From contig JAAXVL010000003.1 of assembly GCA_013335535.1 (NCBI GenBank), forward strand, positions 186,001 to 250,000: a stretch of DNA of 64,000 nt, read 5' to 3'. Both the position numbers and the translations under genes were made by a program. Of this stretch, positions 8,087-16,015 are shown piece by piece (within the stretch, counting starts at the first letter, position 1; the number at the start of each line of letters is the position of its first letter). Under the pieces are notes generated by a model, which did not search any database, was not told where the DNA came from, and saw only the letters and a list, made by a program, of their open reading frames with translations. The DNA comes from Azonexaceae bacterium (lineage in GTDB: Bacteria > Pseudomonadota > Gammaproteobacteria > Burkholderiales > Rhodocyclaceae).

Positions 8087-10654
8087 GTGACAGAAGATTC
8101 GACAGCACGGCCGTGGTGGCTGCAGCCACTTCCGGCGGCCGCAATGGTTTCAGCTTCCGAAACAAGCGGGTTGTCGAGTGCCGAAGCTAAAGTCCGGCTG
8201 GGCAAATTCGGTCCGAATCTGTTTCGCGACCACGAAGAGCAGGCCCTGTGGCGACAGTTCCTTGCCCGCTTCAAGAATCCGCTGATCCTGTTATTGCTCG
8301 TGGCTAGCGCGATTTCGGCCATGACCGGCGAGCTGACTAATTTTTTCATTATTTCCGCCATGGTGGTGTTCAGCGTTACCCTCGATTTCGTCCAGGAACA
8401 CCGGGCTGGCAAGGCGGCGGCTAGTCTGCGCCAATCGGTTTCGGTGCGGGCAAACGTGATTCGCGACGGAAAGCGACTCGAAGTGGCGGTGACCGAGGTG
8501 GTACCGGGGGATATTGTCGTTCTTTCTGCCGGAGACATGATTCCGGCCGATGGCCTGGTCATCGAATCGAACGATTTCTTCGTCAAACAGGCTTTGCTGA
8601 CCGGTGAGTCCTACCCGGTCGAAAAACGCCCGGGCGAGCTTGCTGCTGGCGCCACCGATATCCAGGATGCAGCCAACGCAGTATTCATGGGCACCACGGT
8701 GATCAGTGGCAGCGCCACCGTTCAGGTGGTCAATACCGGGGCCGGCACGGCCATCGGCGCAATTGCCGACACCTTGACGCGGACGCCGCCACCGACGGCT
8801 TTCGAGATTGGCACGCATCGCTTCGGCATGCTGATCATGCGGCTGACCATCCTCCTCGTGCTCTTCGTGCTGCTGGTCAATGCCTTCATGCACAAGCCCT
8901 GGCTGGATTCTTTCCTGTTCGCCGTTGCGCTCGCCGTCGGCCTTACCCCCGAACTGCTGCCGATGGTGGTGTCGGTCACGCTGTCTCGCGGCGCCATGCT
9001 GATGGCCAGGAAAAAAGTCATCGTCAAACGCCTGGCTGCTATCCAGAACCTCGGATCGATGGATGTTTTCTGTACCGACAAGACCGGCACCCTGACCGAG
9101 GCAAGGATCAGGCTGGAACGGCATACCGACCCACAGGGCAAGCCAAGCGAGCGGGTATTGGAGCTGGCCTACCTCAACAGCTTCTTCGAAACCGGCCTGA
9201 AGAGCCCGCTCGACGAGGCAATCCTGGCTCACGAGGACATCGACGTCAGTGCGTGGAAGAAAATCGATGAAGTACCCTTCGATTTCGAGCGGCGGCGCGT
9301 CTCGGTTCTGCTCGACAAGGGGAATGGCAGGTTACTGGTTGTCAAGGGCGCCCCGGAAGAGATTATCGGCCTGTGTGCCAGCTATGAAGAACTAGGCAAC
9401 GTGGCGCAGATTCGGCTCGACAAGGCGGCCCGGGAAAAAATTCAGGCCGTGCATGCCGATCTCGAAAAAGAAGGCTTTCGCGTGCTGGGCATTGCCTGGC
9501 GCGAGGTGCCCGCGGACCATCCGCATGCCGTCATCGGCGACGAAGCGGAGCTGGTCTTCGCCGGCTTTGCGGCCTTTCTCGACCCGCCCAAGGAGAGCGC
9601 CGGCAGCGCGCTGGCCGCGCTCAAGAAGAGCGGGATCAGCGTCAAGATCGTCACCGGCGACAGCGAGCTGGTGACCCAGCACGTCTGCGGCCAATTGAAC
9701 ATTCCGGTTACCGGTATCCTTACCGGCAAGGAAATGGCGGCCATGGACGACACTGCCCTGCGTGTCCGGGTGGAAAAAGCCAACCTGTTCTGCCGGGTCA
9801 ATCCGGCGCAGAAGGAGCGGGTCATCCTGGCCCTCAAGGCGCGCGGCCATGTCGTCGGCTATCTTGGCGACGGTATCAACGACGCGCCTTCGCTGCACGC
9901 GGCGGATGTCGGTTTGTCGGTCGATTCGGCTGTCGACGTGGCCAAGGAGGCTGCCGACATGATCCTGCTCGATCACGACCTGCATGTGCTGCACGATGGC
10001 GTGCTGGAGGGGCGGCGGACTTTCGGCAACATCATGAAGTACATCATGATGGGTACCAGTTCCAATTTCGGGAACATGTTCAGCATGGCCGGCGCCGCAC
10101 TGTTCCTGCCTTTCCTGCCGATGTTGCCGACTCAGATCCTGCTCAACAATGTGCTTTATGACCTCTCCGAGGTACCCATTCCGCTCGATCAGGTCGATCC
10201 CGAAGAGTTGCGGCAGCCACGAATCATGGACATGAGCTTCATTCGCAACTTCATGCTGATGATCGGCCCGATCAGTTCGGCCTTCGACTTTCTGACTTTC
10301 TACGTCATGCTCAGCGTCCTGCATGCCGATGAGAAACTGTTTCAGACCGGCTGGTTTGTCGAGTCGCTGTGCACCCAGGTGCTGGTCATTTTCGTCATCC
10401 GCACCCGCGGCAATCCGTTCAAGAGTCGCCCTCATCCTGTGCTGATCGCGACCTCGCTGGGCGTCGCACTGATCGGTGCGATACTGCCGTTCACGCCGCT
10501 GGGAGGCTACTTTGGCTTGGTACCACCACCGGCCAGGTTCTATTTCATCCTGGCGGGGATGGCGCTGGTTTATCTGGTGGTCGTTGAAGTTGCCAAGCGT
10601 GCCTTTTATAGATGGCACCCTGTCCGGCGCAGATCGATGGTTGGCCAGCGGTAG
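8087..10654 (+). CDS. mgtA: P-type (P3B) magnesium-importing ATPase
   Basis: The protein of about 855 aa is an MgtA/MgtB-type P-ATPase, which imports Mg2+ at the expense of ATP in the inner membrane. Visible motifs in order are the actuator TGES (about residue 171), phosphorylation loop DKTGTLT (about 331), nucleotide-binding KGAPEEI, hinge GDGINDAPSLHAADVGLSVD and the MgtA-type segment VAKEAADMILLDHDL. The length fits the family. Starts at TTG 8054 (directly after the preceding stop) and GTG 8087 are both possible; neither has a convincing ribosome site. The neighbouring FHA protein may regulate it. Confidence 0.9.
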   Translation: MTEDSTARPWWLQPLPAAAMVSASETSGLSSAEAKVRLGKFGPNLFRDHEEQALWRQFLARFKNPLILLLLVASAISAMTGELTNFFIISAMVVFSVTLDFVQEHRAGKAAASLRQSVSVRANVIRDGKRLEVAVTEVVPGDIVVLSAGDMIPADGLVIESNDFFVKQALLTGESYPVEKRPGELAAGATDIQDAANAVFMGTTVISGSATVQVVNTGAGTAIGAIADTLTRTPPPTAFEIGTHRFGMLIMRLTILLVLFVLLVNAFMHKPWLDSFLFAVALAVGLTPELLPMVVSVTLSRGAMLMARKKVIVKRLAAIQNLGSMDVFCTDKTGTLTEARIRLERHTDPQGKPSERVLELAYLNSFFETGLKSPLDEAILAHEDIDVSAWKKIDEVPFDFERRRVSVLLDKGNGRLLVVKGAPEEIIGLCASYEELGNVAQIRLDKAAREKIQAVHADLEKEGFRVLGIAWREVPADHPHAVIGDEAELVFAGFAAFLDPPKESAGSALAALKKSGISVKIVTGDSELVTQHVCGQLNIPVTGILTGKEMAAMDDTALRVRVEKANLFCRVNPAQKERVILALKARGHVVGYLGDGINDAPSLHAADVGLSVDSAVDVAKEAADMILLDHDLHVLHDGVLEGRRTFGNIMKYIMMGTSSNFGNMFSMAGAALFLPFLPMLPTQILLNNVLYDLSEVPIPLDQVDPEELRQPRIMDMSFIRNFMLMIGPISSAFDFLTFYVMLSVLHADEKLFQTGWFVESLCTQVLVIFVIRTRGNPFKSRPHPVLIATSLGVALIGAILPFTPLGGYFGLVPPPARFYFILAGMALVYLVVVEVAKRAFYRWHPVRRRSMVGQR

Positions 10655-10687
10655 GGGCTGCTTCTGGGGAAGATGCATGCCCTGAAG

Positions 10688-10726
10688 ATTTCATTTTTGC
10701 CTGTTTTTTCCGGTTGACCGTGGCAA
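10688..10726 (+). repeat. Dispersed CCGGTTGACCGTG element, copy 2
   Basis: Core TTTTTTCCGGTTGACCGTGG with left part ATTTCATTTTTGCCTG. Intergenic, 34 bases after the P-ATPase stop. Confidence 0.75.
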
Positions 10727-10808
10727 ACCCGGTCGCCGGCGGAAATGATTTGTTTCGTGATGCGGCCCATGTTCGAGGGGGTTTTCACGGCGAACTCTCC
10801 GGAAAACC

Positions 10809-10838
10809 GAGATGGGGAAGTTTGCCTTCCCCCGTCTC
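10809..10838 (-). terminator. Hairpin terminator of the minus collagen-like gene
   Basis: Arms GAGATGGGGAAG (10809-10820) and CTTCCCCCGTCTC (10826-10838) pair with one bulge. On the minus strand the hairpin is followed by GGTTTTCC. It lies 15 bases past the stop at 10853. Confidence 0.55.
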
Positions 10839-10852
10839 AGGCCCCTACGAAA

Positions 10853-11212
10853 TCAGCGTGCCGGAGGGACGACGACGATAGTGCTACCGTTGGTTGTGCT
10901 AGTGGAGCCCGTCTTTCCCTTGGCTCCTGTCGCGCCGGTGCTGCCCTGGCTGCCCGTTGCGCCGGTATCACCGACGGCCCCAGTATTGCCTTGCGTTCCT
11001 GTTTCGCCCTGGGCACCGGTGTATCCGGTATTGCCCTGATTGCCGGTTGAACCCTTGGCGCCAGTGCTACCCGTACTGCCGGTGTTGCCAGTATTGCCCG
11101 TGTTACCGGTGCTGCCTGTACTGCCGCGTTCGCCCTGGGGGCCGGCCGGTCCGGTACAAGCGCCCAGACCAAAGGCGGCGATGACCAGGATTGTGCTGAA
11201 TGATTTATTCAT
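10853..11212 (-). CDS. Collagen-like repeat lipoprotein
   Basis: The 119-aa protein has a lipoprotein signal ([19 protein letters not shown]) followed by [13 protein letters not shown] and about 27 Gly-X-Y triplets dominated by G-N-T and G-S-T, ending VVVPPAR. The layout matches the protein at 5032-5349, including the Val/Pro-rich end, so they are paralogues. A lipid-anchored, Thr-rich triple-helical rod on the cell surface is the likely form. It is transcribed alone on the minus strand, with a good operator copy 70 bases upstream and a hairpin after the stop. Confidence 0.85.
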   Translation of the reverse strand: MNKSFSTILVIAAFGLGACTGPAGPQGERGSTGSTGNTGNTGNTGSTGSTGAKGSTGNQGNTGYTGAQGETGTQGNTGAVGDTGATGSQGSTGATGAKGKTGSTSTTNGSTIVVVPPAR

Positions 11213-11282
11213 GATTTTTCCTCTTGTGTCGTACGCGGCCGAAAAGCCGCATATCCCAGCGTGATTCAGGGACGGGGCGAGG

Positions 11283-11302
11283 TCTGTTCGCTGGCACGCA
11301 CA
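11283..11302 (-). promoter_or_regulatory. 20-bp palindromic stress operator, copy 4
   Basis: Read on the minus strand it is TGTGCGTGCCAGCGAACAGA, 70 bases upstream of the collagen-like gene start at 11212. Confidence 0.7.
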
Positions 11303-11428
11303 GCCCGGCTTTACTGGTTATTGCCCGCCGGCATAGCCCAAATGCAATTTCCGCTAGTGTTCGCTAGCGCACTGACCGCCTTCAGGTTGTGGGGGTTTCA
11401 TAGCCCATCACAACATGGGGACTCCGGG

Positions 11429-11539
11429 ATGCTCTATTCAATTGATCTGCTTGCGGCAGGCAGCCTGGTTGTTGATCACATGCTTCCGGCATTCATGCTG
11501 TTCTTTGCGCTGGCTTTGGCCATCGTATTCATCGACTAA
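11429..11539 (+). CDS. Very small membrane peptide
   Basis: This 36-codon frame (MLYSIDLLAAGSLVVDHMLP, then AFMLFFALALAIVFID) would give a single hydrophobic helix. Its ribosome site is weak (GGGACTCCGGG). The frame stays open upstream, but no longer start gives a sensible protein. It lies 12 bases before the next small gene. Moderate to low certainty that it is translated. Confidence 0.4.
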   Translation: MLYSIDLLAAGSLVVDHMLPAFMLFFALALAIVFID

Positions 11540-11551
11540 AAGGAGACTCCC

Positions 11552-11707
11552 ATGAACCAGAAACCCAAAGAAGCGCCCCACAAATCCGGCCAAACACCAC
11601 CTTCCTATTTGGAAGAAGTCAGCAAGCAGAAACAAAAGGCCGAACAGCGCGAGATCGCCGGTCGTCACAAGAATAGCGGCGCCAAGGATCACAAGGGCGC
11701 CCGTTAG
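11552..11707 (+). CDS. Small hydrophilic stress-type protein
   Basis: This 51-aa protein (MNQKPKEAPHKSGQTPPSYL, then EEVSKQKQKAEQREIAGRHK) is very basic and hydrophilic with no membrane segment. AAAAGGAGACTCCC precedes the ATG, giving AGGAG at ideal spacing. I do not recognise the family. It sits between the 36-aa peptide and the BON protein, among small stress-type genes. Confidence 0.6.
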   Translation: MNQKPKEAPHKSGQTPPSYLEEVSKQKQKAEQREIAGRHKNSGAKDHKGAR

Positions 11708-11728
11708 GCAGCGCAGGAATTTCTGCGA

Positions 11729-11748
11729 TGTGTGTGCAAGCGAACCGA
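11729..11748 (+). promoter_or_regulatory. 20-bp palindromic stress operator, copy 5
   Basis: TGTGTGTGCAAGCGAACCGA lies 125 bases upstream of the BON-domain gene at 11874. Confidence 0.6.
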
Positions 11749-11873
11749 ATCCACGATTCGGTCGATGGAATATGAGCATCACGGCAGAGCACTGGTCGGC
11801 GTTGGTGTAGCCAACGGACGAAATCAGCGCAACTCACCGTGTCCAACCATCCATAACCCAAAGGATAGAAACC

Positions 11874-12197
11874 ATGTATATCCAACTCGCTGCAAGCATT
11901 CTCGTCAGCACTGCGCTGATGCTTCCAATGGCCGGCTATGCGGCCGATTCAGAACACTCTTCTACAACCACGATGGTCAAGGACTCGGTTATTACCACCA
12001 AGATCAAGGCTGAACTGGCCGCCGAAAAAATGTCCAGCTTGGTCAATATCAGCGTCGACACCGACCACAAGGGCGCTGTCACCCTGGGCGGCACGGCGGC
12101 CAGCAAGAGCGCAGTAGACAAGGCCGTATCGATCGCCAAAGGAGTCAAAGGCGTGACTTCAGTCAGCAATCAGATCAAGGTCGTGGCGGACAAGTGA
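11874..12197 (+). CDS. Periplasmic BON-domain protein (OsmY-like)
   Basis: The 107-aa protein has a signal peptide (MYIQLAASILVSTALMLPMAGYA) and one BON domain: VKDSVITTKIKAELAAEKM, a beta-strand, then GGTAASKSAVDKAVSIAKG and VKGVTSVSNQIKV. BON domains, as in OsmY, bind phospholipids or envelope surfaces and are typical of osmotic and stationary-phase stress proteins. Its closest relative in the window is 34191-34514, which is nearly identical through the BON core; the two look like recent duplicates. It stands behind operator copy 5. Confidence 0.88.
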   Translation: MYIQLAASILVSTALMLPMAGYAADSEHSSTTTMVKDSVITTKIKAELAAEKMSSLVNISVDTDHKGAVTLGGTAASKSAVDKAVSIAKGVKGVTSVSNQIKVVADK

Positions 12198-12221
12198 GGC
12201 GCATTTCCTGCGATCAACCTG

Positions 12222-12253
12222 ACGTCCCGGACTGCGTAATTGCACCGGGACGT
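12222..12253. repeat. Inverted repeat after the BON gene
   Basis: ACGTCCCGG (12222-12230) and CCGGGACGT (12245-12253) form a perfect 9-bp stem with a 14-base loop between the BON stop and the cupin start. No T-run follows. It could be a partial terminator or the leader hairpin of the cupin mRNA. Confidence 0.5.
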
Positions 12254-12270
12254 GCAAACAAGGAGTTGCG

Positions 12271-12678
12271 ATGAGCGGTTATGTTCTGGATATTGAAAAG
12301 CTTGCCATTGAAAACGATGACTTCCGCCGCGTGTTATACACGGCAAAAAATTCACAGCTGGTCGTGATGTCGCTGAACCCCCAGGAAGATATTGGTGCCG
12401 AGATTCACAAGGTGGATCAGTTCTTCCGGGTTGAGGAAGGCTCGGGCGAGGCTGTGCTGAATGGAGCCCGGACGCCGATCAAAGCGGGCTTTGCGGTTCT
12501 CGTTCCAGCTGGCGTCAACCACAACATCGTCAATACCGGCGCAATTCCGCTCAAACTTTATACGCTCTATGCTCCGCCCAATCATCGCGATGGGGTGATC
12601 CACAAGAAGCGTTCGGATGCAGAAGGCGATAGCGAGCATTTCAACGGCAAAACGACAGAACAAAGGAGCATCAAATGA
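12271..12678 (+). CDS. Cupin-domain protein
   Basis: The 135-aa protein is a single cupin beta-barrel. Motif 1 is IGAEIHKVDQFFRVEEGSGE and motif 2 is AGFAVLVPAGVNHNIVNTG. Conserved metal ligands are visible: His and Glu/Gln in motif 1 and His in motif 2. Cupins of this size include mannose-6-phosphate isomerase-like and small metal-binding proteins; the substrate cannot be told. Beyond residue 112 there is a hydrophilic tail (KKRSDAEGDSEHFNGKTTEQ). AAGGAG precedes the ATG. The stop overlaps a possible 21-aa frame at 12675. Confidence 0.85.
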   Translation: MSGYVLDIEKLAIENDDFRRVLYTAKNSQLVVMSLNPQEDIGAEIHKVDQFFRVEEGSGEAVLNGARTPIKAGFAVLVPAGVNHNIVNTGAIPLKLYTLYAPPNHRDGVIHKKRSDAEGDSEHFNGKTTEQRSIK

Positions 12679-12740
12679 ATGTTGTGGCCGATTCGACATG
12701 GGGGAAGACCGCTCACGCGTATTGCGGCGCGACCTACTGA
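12675..12740 (+). CDS. Possible 21-aa peptide coupled to the cupin gene
   Basis: ATG at 12675 overlaps the cupin stop (ATGA) and has AAAGGAG 5 to 11 bases upstream. It encodes MNVVADSTWGKTAHAYCGAT plus Tyr. No family is known. It could be a real coupled peptide or the stump of a lost gene. Confidence 0.3.
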   Translation: MNVVADSTWGKTAHAYCGATY

Positions 12741-12744
12741 TCGT

Positions 12745-12785
12745 TGATTCATTCGCTGCCGCGTCAATGCACATCGAATGAATCA
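12745..12785. repeat. Perfect 11-bp inverted repeat
   Basis: TGATTCATTCG (12745-12755) and CGAATGAATCA (12775-12785) are perfect inverted arms with a 19-base spacer, 49 bases before the gene at 12834. No T-run follows. A dimeric regulator site or a leader hairpin is possible. Confidence 0.55.
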
Positions 12786-12833
12786 GGTTACAGCCCAGGA
12801 TTCAAGTCGGAGTAGTTACCCAAGGAGAGCAAC

Positions 12834-13079
12834 ATGGATGTTGTAGACAACCATCGCGGACGCCAGGAAAGACGCCAGTTCGACTCCGCCTTGCCCGCCG
12901 GACATTTCGACCGGCGCCACATTGTCGACCGGAGACGCACCGAGATGGAGGTGTTGAGGTTATCCGACCTGGATTGGCAGGCATTTTTTGGCGATCCGGC
13001 CAAGGTCTCTGAAAAGACGTCACACAAGATTGCCCAGGAAGCTGACGGGCTCGACAAGGCGCGCAATCCGGAACGGTAG
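12834..13079 (+). CDS. Hypothetical hydrophilic protein
   Basis: This 81-aa protein is rich in Arg, Asp and Glu (RGRQERRQFDSALPAGHFDR, DRRRTEMEVLRLSDLDWQAF) with no signal peptide or membrane segment. CAAGGAGAGCAAC gives a good ribosome site 6 to 12 bases before the ATG. I do not recognise it. It lies between the inverted repeat at 12745 and the region with the dispersed element and small RNA. Confidence 0.55.
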   Translation: MDVVDNHRGRQERRQFDSALPAGHFDRRHIVDRRRTEMEVLRLSDLDWQAFFGDPAKVSEKTSHKIAQEADGLDKARNPER

Positions 13080-13219
13080 CGACGGCCATTCTCTGGCTAG
13101 CTGTTGAAGTGGAGCTCGATTGGGCATCCACAATCCCTGTCCCAGCCCTGTTTGTGTCACGAGATCAGTTTTCCTTTGCCCCGGCTCGCCAAACGCCGGG
13201 ATTTTCTTGATCGGCGTAT

Positions 13220-13253
13220 CCACGGTCAACCGGAAATTTTGACCAAAAATGAA
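13220..13253 (-). repeat. Dispersed CCGGTTGACCGTG element, copy 3
   Basis: On the minus strand it reads TTCATTTTTGGTCAAAA followed by TTTCCGGTTGACCGTGG. In this copy GGTCAA and TTGACC are perfect inverted arms 9 bases apart. Intergenic. Confidence 0.75.
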
Positions 13254-13281
13254 GTCACCTATTGACGCCGTGGTCAGAAAC

Positions 13282-13362
13282 AAAAAAAGCCCGGAACGGC
13301 GAGGCCGTCCGAGGCAAAGTACTTAGGGTGTTCATGTAGAGGCGGGGAACCGAACACCCATG
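13282..13362 (-). ncRNA. Candidate small RNA with intrinsic terminator
   Basis: On the minus strand a GGGTGTTC/GAACACCC stem (arms 13352-13359 and 13326-13333, 8 bp, 18-base loop) is followed by a linker (TAAGTACTTT) and a terminator: CGGACGGC-CTC-GCCGTTCCG with flanking GCC/GGC pairing and seven T (complement of 13282-13288). A stress operator in minus orientation lies about 30 bases upstream (13391-13410) and CATATAAAC between them could serve as a -10 region. No open frame with a ribosome site fits. The loop side (GGTTCCCCGCCTCTACA) resembles a tRNA 3' end, so a decayed tRNA/tmRNA fragment is the main alternative. Ends are estimates. Confidence 0.5.
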
Positions 13363-13390
13363 GATATTCTGGTTTATATGATGATGGTCT

Positions 13391-13410
13391 TCTGTCTGCT
13401 AGCGCACATA
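13391..13410 (-). promoter_or_regulatory. 20-bp palindromic stress operator, copy 6
   Basis: Minus-strand reading TATGTGCGCTAGCAGACAGA. It is oriented toward the candidate small RNA rather than toward the plus-strand gene at 13533, although it also lies 122 bases upstream of that gene. Confidence 0.65.
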
Positions 13411-13532
13411 GTTGGTTTGTCCAGCTGATTGCTGGCGTATTTTTGCGTGTGATGGCGCACAGATGCGACGGATGCCTGCGACTAGCCTGAGTGGTCATCC
13501 GTAACCTACGGATCACCCAAAGGAGAACAAAC

Positions 13533-14060
13533 ATGGACGGATATCGCCACCACGTATCAGGTTTTTTTGCTCACCGTGCCGAAGCCGAAGGCGCTCTATC
13601 CACACTCGTTGCACGCGGACTGCCACGCGCCCACTTGCAATTGTTCGATGCAGAATCCGGGCCTGCCGTTACCGAACTCAAGGGCGAGAACAATGAGGTG
13701 CTGACCAATGTCCTGGTCGACGGCGCCATAGGCACGGCAGTGGGTACCGGCATCGGTGCCATTGCGCAACTGGCGCTGGTCGCCGCTAATGTCAGTCTGT
13801 TCATCGCCAGCCCCCTGGTCGCCCCGCTGGTCATGCTGGGCTGGGGCGCCAGCCTGGGTGCCTTTGTCGGGGCTGCGGCCGGTGCCAACACCGATGTCGA
13901 ACATAAGGAAGGCTGGCTGTCCGACCTCGTCCGCGATGCGATTGCCAGTGGTCAGGTCGTTCTGCTGGTCCAGACCGATACGGAGCAAGAGACCGAATTG
14001 GCACGGGAGGTCATCAAGGCCGCCGTCGGCGAATTCAAGGATGCCGTCAGTACGGTGTGA
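13533..14060 (+). CDS. Glycine-rich membrane stress protein (YflT-like start)
   Basis: The 175-aa protein starts with a domain ([34 protein letters not shown]) that resembles the YflT-type motif of general-stress proteins. A long Gly/Ala-rich hydrophobic region follows ([40 protein letters not shown]), then a C-terminal half with [20 protein letters not shown]. Function is unknown. AAAGGAGAACAAAC precedes the ATG at 13533; longer in-frame starts have no such site. The PQQ dehydrogenase follows 55 bases later. Confidence 0.7.
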   Translation: MDGYRHHVSGFFAHRAEAEGALSTLVARGLPRAHLQLFDAESGPAVTELKGENNEVLTNVLVDGAIGTAVGTGIGAIAQLALVAANVSLFIASPLVAPLVMLGWGASLGAFVGAAAGANTDVEHKEGWLSDLVRDAIASGQVVLLVQTDTEQETELAREVIKAAVGEFKDAVSTV

Positions 14061-14115
14061 GTCCAGGAGAATCTTCGTTGCTGAGCTGCGTTTCGTTCAG
14101 GAGAGGCAAGAAAAC

Positions 14116-15435
14116 ATGAAACTGTTTCATGCAATGAGCTGTTTTGCCGGTTTGGCCTCGCTGTCACTCGCCGCCTGTGGCGATATGGCGACGCTGCCGG
14201 TTTCTGCCGGTAGCGGGCTGCATCCGACACTGCCGCCGCCGGTGCAGGCATTGATCCCCACCGTCAATATCGCGCCGGCGACAGGCTGGCCGGCCGGGAG
14301 CAAGCCGACTGCGGCACCGGGTACCCGTGTCGCGGCCTTTGCCGACGGTCTGGATCATCCTCGCTGGCTGTACGTGTTACCCAACGGCGACGTCCTGGTG
14401 GCAGAGAGCAATGCACCGCCAAAGCCGGATGATGGCAAGGGCATCAAGGGCTGGCTGATGGGCTTGGCGATGAAGCGGGCAGGAGCCGGCGTGGCCAGCG
14501 CCAACCGCATTACGCTGCTACGTGACAGCGATGGCGACGGTGTCGCCGATTTTCGAGCGGTCCTGCTCGAAGGCCTGAATTCGCCGTTCGGCATGGCTTT
14601 GGTTGGCAACGATCTCTACGTGGCGAACTCCGATGCCGTGCTGCGCTTTCCCTATGTCACCGGCGACATCCATATCACCATCCCCGGCCGCCGGGTGGTG
14701 GTGCTGCCGGCCGGGCCGATCAACCACCACTGGACCAAGAACCTGATCGCCAGCCAGGATGGCAGCAAGCTGTACGTCACGGTGGGCTCGAACAGCAACG
14801 TCGCCGAACGCGGAATGGCTGCGGAGGAAGGGCGAGCGGCGATCTGGGAAGTCGATATCGGCAGCGGCAGGCACCGGGTCTTTGCCTCCGGGCTGCGCAA
14901 TCCGAATGGCCTGGCCTGGGAAAAACAGACCGGCACCTTGTGGACGGTGGTCAATGAGCGCGATGAGCTTGGCAGCGATCTGGTTCCCGATTATCTGACT
15001 TCAGTCCGCGACGGCGCTTTCTATGGCTGGCCCTACAGCTATTACGGCCGCCATGTCGACGAGCGCGTCACGCCGCAACGTTCCGATCTGGTCGCCAAGG
15101 CCACCGTGCCCGATTACGCGCTGGGGCCGCATACCGCTTCGCTCGGTTTGGCCGCTTCCTCCGGCACGAGTTTGCCGGCCAGCTTCGCCGCTGGCATGTT
15201 CGTCGGCCAGCACGGCTCGTGGAATCGCCAGCCAGCCAGTGGCTACAAGGTGATCTTCGTTCCCTTCGCAAACGGGATACCGGATGGTGGCTTGCCGGTC
15301 GATGTGCTGACCGGATTTCTCGACGAGAAAGGTAATGCCCGCGGCAGACCGGTCGGTGTGGCGCTCGACAAGCACGGGGCCTTGCTGGTGGCCGACGATG
15401 TCGGTAATGTCATCTGGCGGGTGACTGGCCAATGA
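14116..15435 (+). CDS. PQQ-dependent sugar dehydrogenase (sorbosone/GDH-B type) lipoprotein
   Basis: The 439-aa protein has a lipoprotein signal ([21 protein letters not shown]) and a six-bladed beta-propeller of the soluble glucose/sorbosone dehydrogenase family. Typical pieces are [99 protein letters not shown] and HGSWNR. Such enzymes oxidise aldoses with PQQ in the periplasm and pass electrons to quinones or cytochromes. Catalytic His (NHHW) and the Arg/Asn of GLRNPNG are present. The real sugar is unknown. The start follows AGGAGAGGCAAGAAAAC. Confidence 0.88.
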   Translation: MKLFHAMSCFAGLASLSLAACGDMATLPVSAGSGLHPTLPPPVQALIPTVNIAPATGWPAGSKPTAAPGTRVAAFADGLDHPRWLYVLPNGDVLVAESNAPPKPDDGKGIKGWLMGLAMKRAGAGVASANRITLLRDSDGDGVADFRAVLLEGLNSPFGMALVGNDLYVANSDAVLRFPYVTGDIHITIPGRRVVVLPAGPINHHWTKNLIASQDGSKLYVTVGSNSNVAERGMAAEEGRAAIWEVDIGSGRHRVFASGLRNPNGLAWEKQTGTLWTVVNERDELGSDLVPDYLTSVRDGAFYGWPYSYYGRHVDERVTPQRSDLVAKATVPDYALGPHTASLGLAASSGTSLPASFAAGMFVGQHGSWNRQPASGYKVIFVPFANGIPDGGLPVDVLTGFLDEKGNARGRPVGVALDKHGALLVADDVGNVIWRVTGQ

Positions 15436-15451
15436 TCGACTGGCCCCTTCT

Positions 15452-16006
15452 TCATGCGCTCGGGACGTCTCCGCGCAGTGTGGATTTCGATTTTCCGTAA
15501 CTCTGGGCAAACCACCAGCACCCCCCGGTCAACCCCATCCCGAATACGAGGTGGGTGACCAGCGTTACCCAGTCACGGGCGACCGAGAACCATGGGAAGA
15601 GCGCCGTGAAGCCATACAGATTGACGATGTAAATGCCCAGTCCGTATACCGCGCCGACAACGATGGCCGGTGCGGCAGGCAGGCGCGTGGCGAACATGGC
15701 GGGAAGCAGCGCATAGGCTATCGACAGCGCAAAGTGAATCAGCGTGGCGACCAGCAGAATGTCCCACTGGGCTGTCGACGGCGGGGGCAGGACACTGGGC
15801 CCCATGAGCAGGGCTGCCGTCAGGCGGGCATCGCGGAACAGGGTTTCCAGGATCGGCATGCCGGCCACTCGCCACAAGGCCATCTGGGCGGCCGTCGCGA
15901 AGATGCCGGCGCAAATGCCGACAATCAGCAAAACGAGCAGATTGATCTTGCCGCTTTGCCGAATGTGCACGGGGCTTGCCGCCGGCTCGTCGCTTTCAGC
16001 CATCAA
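15452..16006 (-). CDS. Inner-membrane protein, about four to five helices
   Basis: The 184-aa protein has hydrophobic segments at about residues 22-45 (LLVLLIVGICAGIFATAAQM), 85-105, 110-135 and 145-165. It somewhat resembles the YagU/DUF1440 layout, but I cannot assign it firmly. It is the third gene of a minus-strand set: NADPH-FMN reductase, SRPBCC protein, then this gene, with gaps of about 10 bases. ATG 16006 and ATG 16003 are both possible. It ends 16 bases from the convergent PQQ dehydrogenase stop, with no terminator visible between. Confidence 0.6.
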   Translation of the reverse strand: MMAESDEPAASPVHIRQSGKINLLVLLIVGICAGIFATAAQMALWRVAGMPILETLFRDARLTAALLMGPSVLPPPSTAQWDILLVATLIHFALSIAYALLPAMFATRLPAAPAIVVGAVYGLGIYIVNLYGFTALFPWFSVARDWVTLVTHLVFGMGLTGGCWWFAQSYGKSKSTLRGDVPSA

Positions 16007-16015
16007 GTCGATATT

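Larger units (their letters stand above)
13080..13532. other. Intergenic region with dispersed element, small RNA and operator
   Basis: No convincing protein gene is seen here. It holds copy 3 of the dispersed element (minus), a probable minus-strand small RNA with terminator (13282-13362) and a stress operator oriented toward that RNA (13391-13410). A 22-codon frame from ATG 13361 lacks a ribosome site and overlaps the operator, so it is left out. Confidence 0.6.

Noticed and set aside
13336..13357. tRNA or tmRNA 3' end (GGTTCCCCGCCTCTACA on the minus strand)
   Set aside because: No acceptor partner, anticodon arm or CCA is found; it forms part of the small-RNA hairpin. An attachment-site remnant remains possible but no integrase is near.
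15525..15534. Another dispersed element (CCGGTCAACC)
   Set aside because: Only the short core fits; the A/T-rich left part and T-run are absent, and it is ordinary coding sequence of the membrane protein.
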